Positions 35,273-44,212 of a stretch of DNA of 46,201 nucleotides are shown piece by piece. Positions within the stretch are counted from its first letter, which is position 1, and each line of letters begins with the position of its first letter. Origin of the DNA: an uncultured Actinomycetes bacterium. GTDB taxonomy: Bacteria > Actinomycetota > Actinomycetes > Nanopelagicales > Nanopelagicaceae. The notes beneath the pieces are model-generated. The model had not been told where the DNA came from and ran no database searches. It worked only from the letters and a program-made list of their open reading frames with translations. A program made the position numbers and the translations under genes. The stretch lies in assembly GCA_903850565.1 (NCBI GenBank), contig CAINLV010000063.1, forward strand, positions 1-46,201, read 5' to 3'.

Positions 35273-37045
35273 GTGGAAAAGGTACGGAACGTACAAAAAG
35301 TACAGCGAGCAGTTCTTGCTTTTGCTTGTTCCGCGACCTTGCTCATCGGGCTAGCCCCTTCGGCTCAAGCAACTTGGTTGACCTACCTAACCAGCCCAGC
35401 TCATCAGTCGGTCAAGACCAATATTTCAATTAATTACGAGGTACAGCAAATTCACTTTGGGATCACCGAGACCGACCCACATCGATATTACTTCTACCTC
35501 AATTTCGTTAAGCAAATAACTTCCAAACTTTTTTCTGACGGATTAAATTCCTATAGCGGAATTGATCTTGACCTCAATGGCGACAATCAAATGGACTATT
35601 CCATCCGGACTGACCCTGCCCTTCCTTACGAAAGTAATTTGATTCACGCTGGAATTTTTTACGAGTTAGCATCAGGAAAATCTGTTCTAAGTCAAAAATG
35701 CGAGGTTCAAACATTCTCGGACATCTTAAAGCAAGTGGATTGGATCGGATTTTCGATTCCAAAAGATTGCCTTCCATTTGGTACATCATTTTCCGTTCAA
35801 GGATTTTCGCAACACGACCCCAAAGGCAAAAAAGAGTTTGATCTGGTACCGGAAACCCCTTGGAATGTCTTGTTAAATGCCGACGGCACCTCTTCTGCCA
35901 TAAGTTCAACAGTGTCAACCAGCGCTAGCTCCACTCCGGTTGTAGGCAGCAACAGTGAACTTCCTTCAGTCACCTCTGAATTCAGTCCTTCGATTGTTTC
36001 GCCAGCAAAATCGCCTGATGATTTAGTTGCCCTCGCGGCGGTTGAAACGCAATCTGTAGTGACCGTAAATTGTGGAACTGGATTGGGCAGTGGTTGGTCT
36101 GCAAAAGTTCAACTTACAAACAAAATGATCGCTGCAGGGTACAAGTCTTATGTCATCACAAACCAGCACGTCATCAAAGAATGTATCGAAAGCAGAAATG
36201 TCACATTAACCTTGGCGAATCAAAATACCATTCAGGGATATCTGCAAACTTGGGACGAAACCAACGATATGGCTGGCATCTTGACGAAGCAGTCAATCCC
36301 GCAATTGAGTTTAAGTGGCGTTCGCCCTCAAGAAGGTTGGTGGGCTGGAGTGATCGGAAGCCCGCTTGGTTTCCCCGGCGTACTCACCGAGGGAATTATC
36401 TCTAGCGTTTCTGCAACCAGTGCGCTTGCGACAACTACTGCTCATATCAATCCAGGCAATTCTGGTGGGCCGGCATTTGATAGAACCGGGCGCGTTGTCG
36501 GATTAGCGACTGCCAAATATGTTGATTCTGAAGGGTTTGGCATCATTCACGGCACACCGTCGCTCTGCCTCAATATCCTAAATTGCATCAATCCAGAAAA
36601 TCTGTGGGCGCAGGGAACTACAACTTCTACTGCCACTTCTTCATCTTCCACAGAAGTGGATCTCCTCGATAAATCTTTAGCACTGAGAAATGCCAGTCAA
36701 ATGCTCTTAGAAGGAGCGAAGGGACTCTTGGAGCGAACGATTGCACAACTTAAATTGGCCGCAGCAAATTATCCCGCTGCAAAAAAAGATCTTCTTAAAT
36801 TTGAAAGCTTGGCCCCACAGCCACCTACGACCACTGATTCCGTCGTGAGTGATGTGAACGCCATTGCCGGTTTCGCCTCTGAAGTCACCAGTTTTGGGAA
36901 ACTGGTCAATGCTAGAGTCGACGGACTTTCAGTCACGACAAAGGTAGTTAAAGAAAAAACGATCACGTGCATAAAAGCAACAACCACCAAGAAAGTCACT
37001 GGTGTTAATCCCAAGTGCCCGAGCGGGTTCAAAATAAAGGCTTAA
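35273..37045 (+). CDS. Exported trypsin-like serine protease with N-terminal domain and Cys-Lys tail
   Basis: The 590-residue product has a signal peptide ending PSAQA (about residue 33). An unrecognised N-terminal domain (about 34-205) contains a LDLNGDNQMDYS calcium-loop-like segment. A Ser/Thr linker and a chymotrypsin-fold protease (about 245-445) follow. Catalytic triad candidates are H299 in ITNQHVIKEC, D332 in ETNDMAGIL and S397 in PGNSGGPAF. A helical region (460-560) precedes the C-terminal TCIKATTTKKVTGVNPKCPS tail, a pattern I associate with exported proteins of acI-type Actinobacteria. GTG 35273 lies six bases after TAAACT, so it is probably leaderless. Paralogue of the next gene. 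Confidence 0.87.
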   Translation: MEKVRNVQKVQRAVLAFACSATLLIGLAPSAQATWLTYLTSPAHQSVKTNISINYEVQQIHFGITETDPHRYYFYLNFVKQITSKLFSDGLNSYSGIDLDLNGDNQMDYSIRTDPALPYESNLIHAGIFYELASGKSVLSQKCEVQTFSDILKQVDWIGFSIPKDCLPFGTSFSVQGFSQHDPKGKKEFDLVPETPWNVLLNADGTSSAISSTVSTSASSTPVVGSNSELPSVTSEFSPSIVSPAKSPDDLVALAAVETQSVVTVNCGTGLGSGWSAKVQLTNKMIAAGYKSYVITNQHVIKECIESRNVTLTLANQNTIQGYLQTWDETNDMAGILTKQSIPQLSLSGVRPQEGWWAGVIGSPLGFPGVLTEGIISSVSATSALATTTAHINPGNSGGPAFDRTGRVVGLATAKYVDSEGFGIIHGTPSLCLNILNCINPENLWAQGTTTSTATSSSSTEVDLLDKSLALRNASQMLLEGAKGLLERTIAQLKLAAANYPAAKKDLLKFESLAPQPPTTTDSVVSDVNAIAGFASEVTSFGKLVNARVDGLSVTTKVVKEKTITCIKATTTKKVTGVNPKCPSGFKIKA

Positions 37046-37071
37046 TTGTTCAAGTAGCGCTAGCCCTAGCC

Positions 37072-37111
37072 ATTTATTGACTTCTATTAGTTGCAAAGGT
37101 GATTTATTGAC
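37072..37111. repeat. Direct repeat of ATTTATTGAC upstream of the pseudoprotease gene
   Basis: ATTTATTGAC occurs at 37072-37081 and again at 37102-37111, 30 bases apart (about three helical turns), in the 88-base spacer between the two protease-like genes. It may be part of the -35 region (TTGAC) or regulator sites. Confidence 0.35.
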
Positions 37112-37133
37112 CAATTTGGTAAAGAATTAGTTC

Positions 37134-38297
37134 ATGAATCGGAAGCGTTTGATCTTGCGCACAGGAGGTCTACTTTCGATCATATTAGTTCTATTGGTCG
37201 GTCCAAGTTCCACTATTTCTTCAGCACTCTCACTTGATCGCGCCACTTCGAAAATATATCTTTCGCAACCGCCGTCAGCTTCCAGTTCATATATAAATTC
37301 CATAGTCAGCCCTGCCAGCGCTCCAATTGACCTAGTCCAGATGGCAAAGAAAGTCACCGAATCGGTCGTCACCGTCGTGTGTGGGAAAGATTCCACAACA
37401 GGATTCTCTGCTCATGTAGCGGTCTCTCAAGCAATGAAAAATGCAAATTTTCTTTCGTACATAGTGACCGATCGAGATAACATTTTTAATTGTTTAGCTA
37501 CTAAAAAGGTAATGATTACCTTGCCCAACCTGCGTGAGTATCCGGGAACGATTCTTATTGACGACGCATCGAATGATTTGGCCGGCCTAATCGTAAATAT
37601 CGCAATTCCATCCTTGGAATGGCAAGGGATTACTCCTCAGGAAGGTTGGTGGGCAGGGGTGATAGGGAGCCCGTTAGGTTATCCAGGTGTTTTAACCACG
37701 GGGATTATTTCAAGTGTTTCTAGCGAGAATGCAATTGCAACAACCACAGCTCATATCAACGTTGGAAATTCCGGAGGTCCGGTCTTTGACCGAATGGGAA
37801 GAGTCCTTGGTATCGCTTCGGAACATCGCTTGGGAACTGAGGGATTCGGTCAGGTTGTCGGGTCTCCAAAACTTTGCGAACTGGTAATAAAATGCCTACC
37901 AAAGACTGTTGTCTGGGGAAAAGGAACAATCCAGAAGAGTCCAACCGATGTGAACTCTGGTTCGCCCAATCCAACCGCATCCACCCCCGCTATTTCCCCT
38001 CAGCCCAATACAAACAGTCTGGCTCAGGCAAGCGCGGATTTGCTGGCCAGTACTAAAAAAGTCGTTGCAAAGGCTTCAAGTGATGTGCGTATGGCCTTAA
38101 TCAAATATCCAAAAGCGAAGGCAGCCCTAACAATAATATTGAAAGGCGAACCCAAAGCTCCTACCTTTGTTGGCGATCTAAATATCGATATTGATTCGGT
38201 CACCAAATATGTTTCTGATGCCAAAAAATACTTAATAAAGGTTTCGGCGGCAATTAAAGCCGCAAGTACTAGTGGTAATGGAAAGATTCGGGCATGA
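37134..38297 (+). CDS. Exported trypsin-like pseudoprotease (catalytic His replaced by Asp)
   Basis: The 387-residue product has an N-terminal membrane/signal segment (about residues 9-32). It aligns with the protease domain of the preceding gene through PQEGWWAGVIGSPLGYPGVL and ATTTAHINVGNSGGPVFDR. Serine S213 (GNSGGP) and aspartate D148 (SNDLAGL) are retained. At the position of the catalytic His (TNQHVI in the paralogue) the sequence reads TDRDNI, so D115 replaces it. The Cys five residues on is kept. It lacks the N-terminal extra domain and the Cys-Lys tail of its paralogue. It overlaps the phosphoribosyltransferase gene by four bases. Possibly an inactive regulator, binding partner or decoy. 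Confidence 0.84.
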   Translation: MNRKRLILRTGGLLSIILVLLVGPSSTISSALSLDRATSKIYLSQPPSASSSYINSIVSPASAPIDLVQMAKKVTESVVTVVCGKDSTTGFSAHVAVSQAMKNANFLSYIVTDRDNIFNCLATKKVMITLPNLREYPGTILIDDASNDLAGLIVNIAIPSLEWQGITPQEGWWAGVIGSPLGYPGVLTTGIISSVSSENAIATTTAHINVGNSGGPVFDRMGRVLGIASEHRLGTEGFGQVVGSPKLCELVIKCLPKTVVWGKGTIQKSPTDVNSGSPNPTASTPAISPQPNTNSLAQASADLLASTKKVVAKASSDVRMALIKYPKAKAALTIILKGEPKAPTFVGDLNIDIDSVTKYVSDAKKYLIKVSAAIKAASTSGNGKIRA

Positions 38298-38791
38298 CTT
38301 CTGAATCTACTCCCCAGCGGGAAATATTGACCTATGAGCAATTTGGAATAGCCACCAGAGAGCTGGCACAGACAATTGCTGACTCAGGATTTCAGCCGGA
38401 CATCATTCTCTCGATTGCAAGAGGTGGTTTTTTTCTAGGTGCTGGTCTTGGCTATGCGTTGGGCGTCAAGAACTCATTTACGATCAGCGTGGAGTTTTAC
38501 ACCGGGATTGGCGAAAGATTACCAATGCCAGTGGTGCTTCCTCCAGTTCCGAATCGAATTGATGTGCGCGGAGCCCGTGTCCTGATAGCCGATGATGTTG
38601 CCGACTCAGGAGAAACGTTAAAATTAGTTCAAGATTTTTGTGAGGGATATGCACTGGAAGCCAAGTGCGCAGTGCTTTATGAAAAACCTGGAACGATTAT
38701 TAAGCCAGATTATGCCTGGCGGATAACCGACAAATGGATAGATTTTCCATGGTCGGCACAGCCACCCGTGAATTTTGGACTTTCACACTAA
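38294..38791 (+). CDS. Phosphoribosyltransferase (COG2236-like, purine base PRTase type)
   Basis: The 165-residue product has the type I PRT fold, with the PRPP-binding motif VLIADDVADSGETLK and an N-terminal ILSIARGGFFLGAGLGYALG segment. The C-terminal KWIDFPWSAQPP is typical of the xanthine/hypoxanthine-like COG2236 group. It would use PRPP and a purine base. ATG 38294 overlaps the TGA of the pseudoprotease gene, so expression is probably coupled, although no functional link is obvious. An MFS transporter follows 18 bases later and could move a base or nucleoside; this is speculative. Confidence 0.85.
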   Translation: MTSESTPQREILTYEQFGIATRELAQTIADSGFQPDIILSIARGGFFLGAGLGYALGVKNSFTISVEFYTGIGERLPMPVVLPPVPNRIDVRGARVLIADDVADSGETLKLVQDFCEGYALEAKCAVLYEKPGTIIKPDYAWRITDKWIDFPWSAQPPVNFGLSH

Positions 38792-38809
38792 CCTTCCCGC
38801 ACTTTCTAT

Positions 38810-40243
38810 TTGAGTAAGGAGAATCCCATCTACAAAATTGGCAGATCGGATGGGAAGAGTTCGCCTTCTTCCTCAATAATTACATTAGTTCTGGCCATGT
38901 CTGGCGCTGTGGTCTCCTTGATGCAGACCCTGCTCGTGCCTCTACTTCCTGATCTTCCAAAATTAATTGGAGTAAGTGCGGACGATGCATCGTGGTTGAT
39001 AACTGCAACTCTCTTAGCAAGTGCCGTTGCAACCCCTTCGCTGACCCGATTAGCTGACATGTTTGGTAAGCGGCGAATGATGTTCTTTAGCCTCACTGTC
39101 ATGATGGCTGGTTCGGTTGTGGGCGCTATCGCTCATTCACTGCTGCTGCTTGTGATCGCGCGTGCAATGCAAGGATTTGCGATGGCGCTTATCCCGATCG
39201 GGATTAGCATCATGAGAGATGAATTGCCTCGTGAAAAATTAGGCTCGGCGGTCGCACTCATGAGCGGAACTTTAGGTATTGGGGCGGCAATTGGGTTGCC
39301 GTTGTCGGGGTTTGTATATTCCCACTTCGGCTGGCACGCAGTTTTTTGGTTCTCAACTGGTTTGGCAGCTTTATCATTTCTTGGCGTGATCTGGTTTGTC
39401 CCCGAGTCAAAGGTAAAAACTGGCGGTCATTTCGACTTACTCGGAGCCGTGTTGCTCTCTATTTCACTCGCATTCTTGTTATTGGCAATTACCAAAGGGG
39501 GAGTCTGGGGTTGGTCTGAATTTCCGACTCTTGGCAGTTTCTTTATTTCGATGGTGACTTTGCTTTTTTGGATACCTTGGGAACTTCGAACCCAAGACCC
39601 GCTAGTGGACCTAAAAACTTTTTCCAATCGCAGCGTACTTTTTACCAACATTGCCTCCCTTTTGGTGGGCTTTGCAATGTATGCAAATATGCTCACAACA
39701 ACTCAGTTATTGCAGATCTCAAAAGTAAGCGGATACGGATTTGGGATTTCCGTTCTCACAGCGGGAATGGCTCTGTTGCCAGCGGGGTTGACCATGGTTG
39801 CATTTGCTCCGGTGTCAGCAAAAATCACAAAAGAGTATGGAGCCGAAAGAACACTTTTTATTGGTGCATTGGTCTTATCGCTTGGTTATGTGGCACGTAC
39901 TCTTCTCTTGGCTCACGAATGGGAAATCATTGCAGGTGCGGTAGTTATTTCTGCTGGAACCGCGATTGCTTACGCTTCGATGCCGACCTTAATAATGGGG
40001 GCGGTCCCTATTTCTGAAACTTCTGCGGCAAATGGAGTCAACACGGTCTTGCGAACTATCGGCACCGCTACAGCAAGTGCTGCTATTGCATCCTTGCTAT
40101 CTAGCAATATGTTGAAAATTGGAGCGCAAGAGTTTCCAAGACTGGGGAGCTTCCGAGAGGTCTATATCTTGGCTGCTGTAGCCGCCGCGATTTCTGGTGG
40201 GGTAACTTTTCTAATACCGAGAAAGGATAAGCAATTCCAGTAA
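38810..40243 (+). CDS. MFS transporter, 14-helix drug:H+ antiporter (DHA2) type
   Basis: The 477-residue product has about 13-14 hydrophobic helices. It shows the ADMFGKRRMMFFSLTVMMAGS loop (MFS motif A-like), RAMQGFAMALIPIGISIMRD (motif B-like), and GIGAAIGLPLSGFVYSHFGWHAVFW (motif C-like, GxxxGxPLxG). This matches the 14-helix DHA2 exporters. Start TTG 38810 is not preceded by a ribosome site; an AAGGAG lies inside the gene, six bases after the TTG. The next in-frame ATG (38897) would cut the first helix. The substrate is unknown. Confidence 0.88.
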   Translation: MSKENPIYKIGRSDGKSSPSSSIITLVLAMSGAVVSLMQTLLVPLLPDLPKLIGVSADDASWLITATLLASAVATPSLTRLADMFGKRRMMFFSLTVMMAGSVVGAIAHSLLLLVIARAMQGFAMALIPIGISIMRDELPREKLGSAVALMSGTLGIGAAIGLPLSGFVYSHFGWHAVFWFSTGLAALSFLGVIWFVPESKVKTGGHFDLLGAVLLSISLAFLLLAITKGGVWGWSEFPTLGSFFISMVTLLFWIPWELRTQDPLVDLKTFSNRSVLFTNIASLLVGFAMYANMLTTTQLLQISKVSGYGFGISVLTAGMALLPAGLTMVAFAPVSAKITKEYGAERTLFIGALVLSLGYVARTLLLAHEWEIIAGAVVISAGTAIAYASMPTLIMGAVPISETSAANGVNTVLRTIGTATASAAIASLLSSNMLKIGAQEFPRLGSFREVYILAAVAAAISGGVTFLIPRKDKQFQ

Positions 40244-40249
40244 TGGAAT
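40234..40249. terminator. Small inverted repeat between convergent MFS and membrane genes
   Basis: ATTCCA (40234-40239) and TGGAAT (40244-40249) enclose GTAA, the TAA of which is the MFS stop codon. It is too short for a confident terminator, but it sits at the meeting point of two convergent genes. Confidence 0.25.
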
Positions 40250-40265
40250 GACTCCATATTGGAAC

Positions 40266-41291
40266 TTAGCTTTTCTTTGTAGCCGTTCTCAAGCTCATCA
40301 TTAGTAAGAGCGCCGTACATAAGGGAATGATCGTCCACGACTGTGCGAATTGCCTTTGAAAATAGTGAGTAGCCACAAAGGTGAAGATGATTCCAGCGGC
40401 TACGCGCCAATCATCGCCAATAATGAAGTCGTACCAAAACTTTCCAAATTCCACCAAACCATGAATAAATCCTGACTTCACTTCAGTTAAAATTTGTATC
40501 TCATCTATTTCGCTTAGCCGCAAGTTTGCATCTGGCAAAGTTACTTGTGCAGTTTGATGCTTTTTCTTAAGTAGAGCAATGAGAGTCATAGCTGTGATAC
40601 TCGTAAAGGCTATGAGAGCAATCAGGGAAAGGTCCTTACCTGGCCAGATCACTCCAGAACCTTCGCCACCCCAAAAAATCCCAAATGAAGTCAGCAATAC
40701 TCCCACAACAAATTTCATCGAATTTTCTGGGACCCGTGTTAGCGGTTTGGCTAGAGCAAAGCCGGCGGCGGTAGCGATCAAAACAGCGAGTATTGCCGCC
40801 AATGAGGCAAGTCCAACTTCCTTTTGAATTGTTCCAAAGGTCAGGACTATGAAGACAACCTCTAACCCTTCCAGAAGCACACCCTTAAAAGCTAAGGTGA
40901 AGGCATACCAATCTGAAACTCCAAACCTGATTTTCTTTGTTGCCTTCGCCGCCGCTTCCAGCTCTTCTTGGAAAATTCGGGCTTCATCGTGGAGCGCCTT
41001 AAACCCGCTGGCGCGCAATATCGCTTTTCGAAGCCATTGGAGACCGAAGACAAGTAAAAGTCCACCTACTCCTAACCGCATCGATGAAATGGGAAGATGT
41101 GAAATTGCTGGTCCGGCAAAGGCGATGATGAAAGCCAATAATGCTATTCCCGCGCCGACGCCTCTAAAAGCCGACTTCCAATCGCGCGCCGTACCGGCCG
41201 CCAAAACTATGGTTACTGCTTCAACTGCCTCAACAGCGCTAGCCAAGAAGACTGAAAGGAAGAGGGCTAGGTTTGGGCCGGAGATGCTCAT
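40266..41291 (-). CDS. Membrane protein of the COG4280 type (FTR1/LysE-like repeats)
   Basis: The 341-residue product has about eight helices in two halves. Each half opens with a similar acidic membrane motif: SAVEAVEAVTIVLAAGT at about residues 18-34 and GVLLEGLEVVFIVLTFGT at about 135-152. This ExxE-type pattern resembles FTR1-like iron permeases and the LysE/GDT1 superfamily, hence a possible cation or small-molecule exporter role. A cytoplasmic helical loop with Glu/Lys clusters lies at about 100-125. It is convergent with the MFS gene and divergent from tdh. No specific substrate can be read. Confidence 0.72.
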   Translation of the reverse strand: MSISGPNLALFLSVFLASAVEAVEAVTIVLAAGTARDWKSAFRGVGAGIALLAFIIAFAGPAISHLPISSMRLGVGGLLLVFGLQWLRKAILRASGFKALHDEARIFQEELEAAAKATKKIRFGVSDWYAFTLAFKGVLLEGLEVVFIVLTFGTIQKEVGLASLAAILAVLIATAAGFALAKPLTRVPENSMKFVVGVLLTSFGIFWGGEGSGVIWPGKDLSLIALIAFTSITAMTLIALLKKKHQTAQVTLPDANLRLSEIDEIQILTEVKSGFIHGLVEFGKFWYDFIIGDDWRVAAGIIFTFVATHYFQRQFAQSWTIIPLCTALLLMMSLRTATKKS

Positions 41292-41402
41292 GAATGTGAA
41301 ACCTCGAATTCGCCACGTCGTTTGATAATTGCGCCATCAATTTACGATGAATGTCTCAACTATATTGGATCTGGTTGACTCAATTAGGGATAGGTTGTGA
41401 GC

Positions 41403-42428
41403 ATGAAGGCCCTTTACAAGGCTAGCCCGATTGCAGGGTTAGAACTCATAGATATTGCCGAACCAACTCCTGGCCCTTTTGAAGTGAAAATTAAGGTGAT
41501 CAGCACCGGGATCTGCGGAACGGATTTGCACATCGAATCATGGGATCCATGGGCCGCATCGGCCGTGAATGTCCCGTTGATACCCGGTCACGAATTTTCA
41601 GGACGAGTTGTTGAAGTCGGAAGTAGCGTGACGACAATTCAAATGGGTTCATTGGTGTCAGGTGAAGGTCATGTGGTTTGTGGCCTTTGCCGAAATTGCC
41701 GCGCTGGTCGAAGACATCTTTGTATGAACACTTCCAGTATAGGAGTCAACCGGAATGGGGCATTCGCTGAATACGTTCTCTGCCCTGAAACAAATGTATG
41801 GGTGCATCCAGAGGGGATAGATCCTGACCTCGCAGCGATATTCGATCCGTTGGGAAATGCGGTACATACCGCGCTGACTTTTCCCTTGGTTGGTGAAGAT
41901 GTAATTATCAGTGGCGCCGGTCCAATTGGCCTGATGGCGGCGAAGATAGCTCGCCATATCGGCGCTCGATTTATCGTGATTACTGATGTCAATGAATCGC
42001 GATTAGCTTTGGCACTATCGATGGGTGTTGATCGAGCAGTTAATGTGGCTCGAGAAGATATTGGGAAAGTTCAACGTGATCTTGGCATGAAGGAAGGCTT
42101 TGATGTTGCCTTCGAAATGAGTGGGCATCAAAGCGCCTTGCCACTCTTGCTTAACAACATGGGTCATGGTGGCCGAATTGCACTCTTAGGTTTACCAACC
42201 GTCCAATATCCGATCGATTGGGCCAAAGTTGTTAGTCACATGATCACCATCAAAGGCATTTATGGAAGGGAAATGTTTGAGACTTGGTATGCCATGAATG
42301 CAATGGTCGGCAAGGGTTTGGATGTAAGCCCGGTAATTACCGATCGATTTGAGTTTGCTGAATGGAAGGATGCATTTGCGACTGCCAGAAATGGCGATCG
42401 TGGCAAAGTAATTATCAAATGGTCATGA
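41403..42428 (+). CDS. tdh: L-threonine 3-dehydrogenase
   Basis: The product follows E. coli-type Tdh along its whole length: catalytic zinc site in ICGTDLHIESWD and GHEFSGRVVEVG, structural zinc Cys in GHVVCGLCRNCRAGRRHLC, and FDPLGNAVHTALTFPLVGEDV. The NAD motif is SGAGPIGLMAAKIARHIGA, and ITIKGIYGREMFETWYAMNA is specific to Tdh. It oxidises threonine to 2-amino-3-ketobutyrate with NAD+. ATG 41403 is preferred because AGGGATAGG lies eight bases upstream; GTG 41397 is the alternative. kbl follows 11 bases later, forming the classic two-gene threonine degradation operon. Confidence 0.95.
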   Translation: MKALYKASPIAGLELIDIAEPTPGPFEVKIKVISTGICGTDLHIESWDPWAASAVNVPLIPGHEFSGRVVEVGSSVTTIQMGSLVSGEGHVVCGLCRNCRAGRRHLCMNTSSIGVNRNGAFAEYVLCPETNVWVHPEGIDPDLAAIFDPLGNAVHTALTFPLVGEDVIISGAGPIGLMAAKIARHIGARFIVITDVNESRLALALSMGVDRAVNVAREDIGKVQRDLGMKEGFDVAFEMSGHQSALPLLLNNMGHGGRIALLGLPTVQYPIDWAKVVSHMITIKGIYGREMFETWYAMNAMVGKGLDVSPVITDRFEFAEWKDAFATARNGDRGKVIIKWS

Positions 42429-42439
42429 GGTGAGGGTGT

Positions 42440-43624
42440 ATGTACCAGAATGTTAAAGCGCAATTAGTGCAAACTTTGGAAGAGATCTCTAGCGCAGGAT
42501 TATTGAAGAATGAAAGGGCTATCGAAAGCCCCCAAGGGCCCCACATCCGGTTTCAGCAAAAAGAATTACTCAATTTTTGCTCAAACAATTACCTGGGATT
42601 ATCAAGCGATCCCAGACTTATTCGATCATCTCAAGAAGCATTGGAGACATTTGGTTTTGGAATGTCCAGTGTCAGATTTATTTGCGGTACGCAAACGATA
42701 CATCTGGAACTAGAATCGAAAATTTCTAAATTATTATCGAGAGAAGCAACGATCCTTTTCCCCTCTTGCTTTGATGCCAATGGCGCGATTTTTGAGGTAT
42801 TGCTGACAGATGCCGACGCGGTAATTTCTGATGAACTTAACCATGCATCCATTATTGATGGAATTCGTTTAAGTAAGGCGGTGCGTTATCGATATAGGAA
42901 TCGCGACATGCATGACTTGGAAAAGCAGCTCTCCCAATGTTCTAGCGCTAGGCGTAGGCTCATTGTCACCGATGGGGTCTTTTCAATGGATGGATCGTAT
43001 GCGCCGTTGCAACAAATTTGCGATCTGGCGGAGCGCTATGACGCACTGGTAATGGTGGATGACTCGCATGCGGTGGGATTTACTGGCAAAACCGGCGCAG
43101 GCACCCCCGAGTTATTCGGGGTTTCCGATCGTGTAGATATTATTTCCGGAACCTTAGGCAAAGCCCTGGGAGGTGCCTCCGGTGGTTATATTTCGGCTCA
43201 TAAGGAAATTGTTGATTTGCTCCGACAACGTGCTAGGCCTTATCTCTTTTCAAATGCATTGGCACCTTCAATTGTTTCCGCTTCGCTTACGGCGCTGGAG
43301 TTAGTCGAACAAGGAAGTGATCTGCGCGAAGGTTTGGCGAGGAATGCTTTTCATTTTAGATCTAAAATGAGTGAGGCTGGATTTACGCTCTTGCCGGGCG
43401 AACACCCCATAGTTCCTATTATGTTTGAAGATGAACACCAAGCAAAACAAATGGCTGAAATCATGCTCGACTTAGGTATCTATGTTGTTGCCTTCTCTTA
43501 TCCCGTGGTTCCTCTAGGCCGAGCCAGAATCCGAGTTCAACTTTCGGCCGCTCACAGCCCCAAGGACATAGATCTATGCGTTGCCGCTTTTGTTCAGGCT
43601 CGTGACATTCTCAGTGCGAACTAA
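42440..43624 (+). CDS. kbl: Glycine C-acetyltransferase (2-amino-3-ketobutyrate CoA ligase)
   Basis: The 394-residue alpha-oxoamine synthase has NFCSNNYLGLSSDPRLI, the FGMSSVRFICGTQTIHLELE segment and SCFDANGAIFEVLL. LVMVDDSHAVGFTGKTGAGT contains the PLP aspartate, and the Schiff-base lysine is K241 in SGTLGKALGGASGGY. It cleaves 2-amino-3-ketobutyrate with CoA to glycine and acetyl-CoA, completing the Tdh pathway. GAGGTGAGG just upstream is a strong ribosome site. The tdh-kbl operon would give glycine and acetyl-CoA from threonine. Confidence 0.95.
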   Translation: MYQNVKAQLVQTLEEISSAGLLKNERAIESPQGPHIRFQQKELLNFCSNNYLGLSSDPRLIRSSQEALETFGFGMSSVRFICGTQTIHLELESKISKLLSREATILFPSCFDANGAIFEVLLTDADAVISDELNHASIIDGIRLSKAVRYRYRNRDMHDLEKQLSQCSSARRRLIVTDGVFSMDGSYAPLQQICDLAERYDALVMVDDSHAVGFTGKTGAGTPELFGVSDRVDIISGTLGKALGGASGGYISAHKEIVDLLRQRARPYLFSNALAPSIVSASLTALELVEQGSDLREGLARNAFHFRSKMSEAGFTLLPGEHPIVPIMFEDEHQAKQMAEIMLDLGIYVVAFSYPVVPLGRARIRVQLSAAHSPKDIDLCVAAFVQARDILSAN

Positions 43625-43645
43625 GCAAATAATAATTAGAGGGAT

Positions 43646-44200
43646 CTATTTAGGTAGCAGGCCAGCTTCATATTGCTGAAGTAAAGATGGAGCATCCTCA
43701 TCCTTCTTCGACAGCACATAACTGCCAGGAGGCCAGTAGATATTTATTGTTGGATCAAATGGCGAAATACCGTGCTCGTACGGGGCGTTATATTCGCTGG
43801 AAAGTAGGTAGGAAACGACGCTATCTTCTTCCAAGGAGATAAAAGCATGACCTAAATCCCCTGATAAATAGATGCTATTTCCCGCTTCCGCGCTGAGTTC
43901 GACGACAACATATTGACCATAGGTGATTGAGCTGGGTCTGATATCGACCGCGACATCCAAAATGGAACCTCGAAGGCATGTGACCAATTTAGATTGTCCA
44001 GGTCCGTCTAAACTGTAATGGATTCCTCTTATAGTATTTTTCTTGGAAACAGAGATGTTTGATTGCTTAAACGAAACCAGAGGATCGATCTCTCTCAACT
44101 CCGATTCTTTAAACCACTCCCGAAAGTTGCCGCGATTGTCCGCGTAGATGGCCGATTGAAGTTCGAATGCTCCAATAATTGGAAGTGGCTGAATTTGCAT
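43646..44200 (-). CDS. rfbC: dTDP-4-dehydrorhamnose 3,5-epimerase
   Basis: The 184-residue cupin epimerase has DNRGNFREWFKESELREIDP, KQSNISVSKKNTIRGIHYS with the catalytic His in RGIHY, and KLVTCLRGSILDVAVDIRPSS, ending in the GHAFISLEEDSVVSYLLSS segment. It is the third gene of the minus-strand rfbB-rfbD-rfbC order, 12 bases after rfbD. The product step is epimerisation of dTDP-4-keto-6-deoxyglucose at C3 and C5. Relatives such as RmlC are the same family; the name is interchangeable. Confidence 0.93.
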   Translation of the reverse strand: MQIQPLPIIGAFELQSAIYADNRGNFREWFKESELREIDPLVSFKQSNISVSKKNTIRGIHYSLDGPGQSKLVTCLRGSILDVAVDIRPSSITYGQYVVVELSAEAGNSIYLSGDLGHAFISLEEDSVVSYLLSSEYNAPYEHGISPFDPTINIYWPPGSYVLSKKDEDAPSLLQQYEAGLLPK

Positions 44201-44212
44201 GGTCTTATATTC

